The notes under the pieces were generated by a model, which worked only from the letters and a program-made list of their open reading frames with translations, ran no database searches and was not told where the DNA came from. 64,000 nt of DNA from positions 1 through 64,000 of the forward strand of contig JACAFH010000004.1 in assembly GCA_013538715.1 (NCBI GenBank), given 5' to 3'. How positions within the stretch are numbered: the first letter of the stretch is position 1; each line of letters starts with the position of its first letter. Shown one piece after another: positions 63,116-64,000 of the stretch. The stretch is from Candidatus Nitrosothermus koennekei (GTDB taxonomy: Archaea > Thermoproteota > Nitrososphaeria > Nitrososphaerales > Nitrosocaldaceae). The position numbers and the translations under genes are program-made.

Positions 63116-64000
63116 ATAACTAACCTCCTCCTTAAAGTTGAATGAACATATAGATCGTATGAACTTAAACCTTGTGGAGCATCACTATCTTTACAAAGTA
63201 TAACTATACTCTTGCTAATCCTTTTACACTCATCAAGTATTGCATTAACTAACTCTTTACTGCTTCTTCCAAAAGTAGATGAGGCTCTTCCATAAGGCAT
63301 GTTAGTAACTACAGCATCTGCTCTCTTGATAGGAATTCTGGTTGCATCAGAGTTTATTATATTAGCAACGAATCCATTATGTTTAAGATTTAAAGATGCA
63401 TATCTACACATACTTGGTGAGATATCCAATCCTATAGAGTTTATAGAATGATATGATGCATAGAGTAAGATTGTCCCAGTACCACAGCATGGATCGAGTA
63501 GAGTCTCTCCTTCTCTTATATTAGATAAATTTATCATTAGCATGGTTAGTTTAGGATTCAACTCAGCAGGATGCTTCTTTATCTTATCAAGTAAGATCTT
63601 CCTCTTCTCATATAAGATACATCTATATATCTCCTCTCCAACAATAATACCAAACGTTACCTCTGGTTTGTCTAAATCTACTTTACTATCCTTTGCTATA
63701 CTCTTTATCTCATTTGCCAATCTATCTATGAGAGAGATATATTCACTATCCAATAACCTCCTCAAACTAATAATCTTACATGAGAATCTCTTTAAATTGA
63801 CTATATCATACTCATCAAAACTCTTCCCAGCGTATTTAATCATCACTGCTCTATCATGTACCCTCTTAAGGTCTTTACTTGATCTTGTTATCACTAACCT
63901 TTCATTTATAAATATCTCAGCCTCTTTATCATATGTTCTTATCAATCTAATAGTCTCATCTCTTGCAAGTATAGGATCCTCTTTCTTCATTACAAAATAA
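63106..64000 (-). CDS. trmG10: tRNA (guanine-10-N2)-methyltransferase (5' partial)
   Basis: The frame is open to the window edge beyond the Met at 63990 (LFVMKKEDPILARDE...), so the true start is outside. The N-terminal part is the THUMP-containing region, and the Rossmann-fold MTase has the SAM motif LLDPCCGTGTILLYA and the catalytic TNMPYG (DPPY-like). This is the Trm11/Trm-G10 family making m2G10 or m2,2G10. At least 298 codons are visible. Confidence 0.85.
   Translation of the reverse strand, partial: YFVMKKEDPILARDETIRLIRTYDKEAEIFINERLVITRSSKDLKRVHDRAVMIKYAGKSFDEYDIVNLKRFSCKIISLRRLLDSEYISLIDRLANEIKSIAKDSKVDLDKPEVTFGIIVGEEIYRCILYEKRKILLDKIKKHPAELNPKLTMLMINLSNIREGETLLDPCCGTGTILLYASYHSINSIGLDISPSMCRYASLNLKHNGFVANIINSDATRIPIKRADAVVTNMPYGRASSTFGRSSKELVNAILDECKRISKSIVILCKDSDAPQGLSSYDLYVHSTLRRRLVICN

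Noticed and set aside
1-64000. CRISPR array within the window
   Set aside because: No regularly spaced repeats were seen near cas6 or anywhere else by eye.

Overview
The window is AT-rich archaeal DNA, most likely from a member of the Nitrososphaerota (Thaumarchaeota). Support comes from the archaeal-type ribosomal protein cluster (S4e, and RNase P subunit 1 between L29 and S17), a 20S proteasome alpha subunit, SRP54, Pus10 and Dph6. C2H2 zinc-finger microproteins, secreted proteins with a C-terminal PE-type motif plus membrane anchor, assimilatory Sat/APS reductase and cobalamin genes also fit. Three intron-containing tRNA genes, one with three candidate introns, hint at a thermophilic lineage such as Nitrosocaldales; that placement is inference.

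Layout. 1-3.7 kb: CRISPR accessory locus with a partial CARF ring-nuclease-like gene, csx1, cas6, a second CARF protein and a zinc-ribbon microprotein; the rest of the system and any array lie outside the window. 3.7-4.7 kb: Asn-rich secreted protein and tRNA-Asn. 4.75-12.2 kb: minus-strand ribosomal operon L3-L4-L23-S19-L22-S3-L29-Rnp1-S17-L14-L24-S4e-L5-S14-S8-L6, with L2 missing from its usual place. 12.3-16.8 kb: a decayed accessory region holding three frameshifted genes (two of the DUF2589 family), a coiled-coil nuclease-like gene with an exact 87-bp duplication, a dead surface-protein gene and a dead tyrosine recombinase lying against tRNA-Leu, which looks like an old integrated element. 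17-20.5 kb: DsbA-like protein, SPOUT methyltransferase, proteasome alpha subunit, an unknown gene and an IS605/IS1341-type right-end remnant.

20.5-26.4 kb: purine operon purQ-L-F-K-E. 26.6-38.6 kb: surface protein, HExxH protein, orphan oligopeptide ABC ATPase, DUF373 plus cis-prenyltransferase, succinyl-CoA synthetase, Pus10, SRP54, a membrane protein, Dph6 with an apparent ATT start, small zinc protein, PurU. 39.3-45.9 kb: creatininase-family hydrolase, branched-chain amino acid genes ilvB-ilvN-leuA and ilvE, C2H2 microprotein, YkgJ-type protein. 46-49.65 kb: tRNA-Gln followed by a gene graveyard (conjugative ATPase, isoprenylcysteine-methyltransferase-like and P-type metal ATPase remnants). 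49.7-52.5 kb: divergent PurC, stand-alone MtrA-like protein, radical SAM enzyme. 52.5-54.5 kb: second graveyard with a dead cas6-like gene and a DUF1579/lipocalin-like remnant. 54.5-64 kb: two alkaline-phosphatase-superfamily proteins, A-type ATP synthase subunit c, sat-cysH, divergent cobB/cobO, RNase Z and a partial tRNA m2G10 methyltransferase.

The metabolic genes form a biosynthetic core: de novo purine synthesis (purQLFKE, purC, purU), valine/leucine/isoleucine synthesis, sulfate assimilation and cobalamin synthesis. The unusual material is concentrated in the CRISPR signalling locus, the intron-rich tRNAs, and the decayed mobile DNA lying against the 3' ends of tRNA-Leu and tRNA-Gln.
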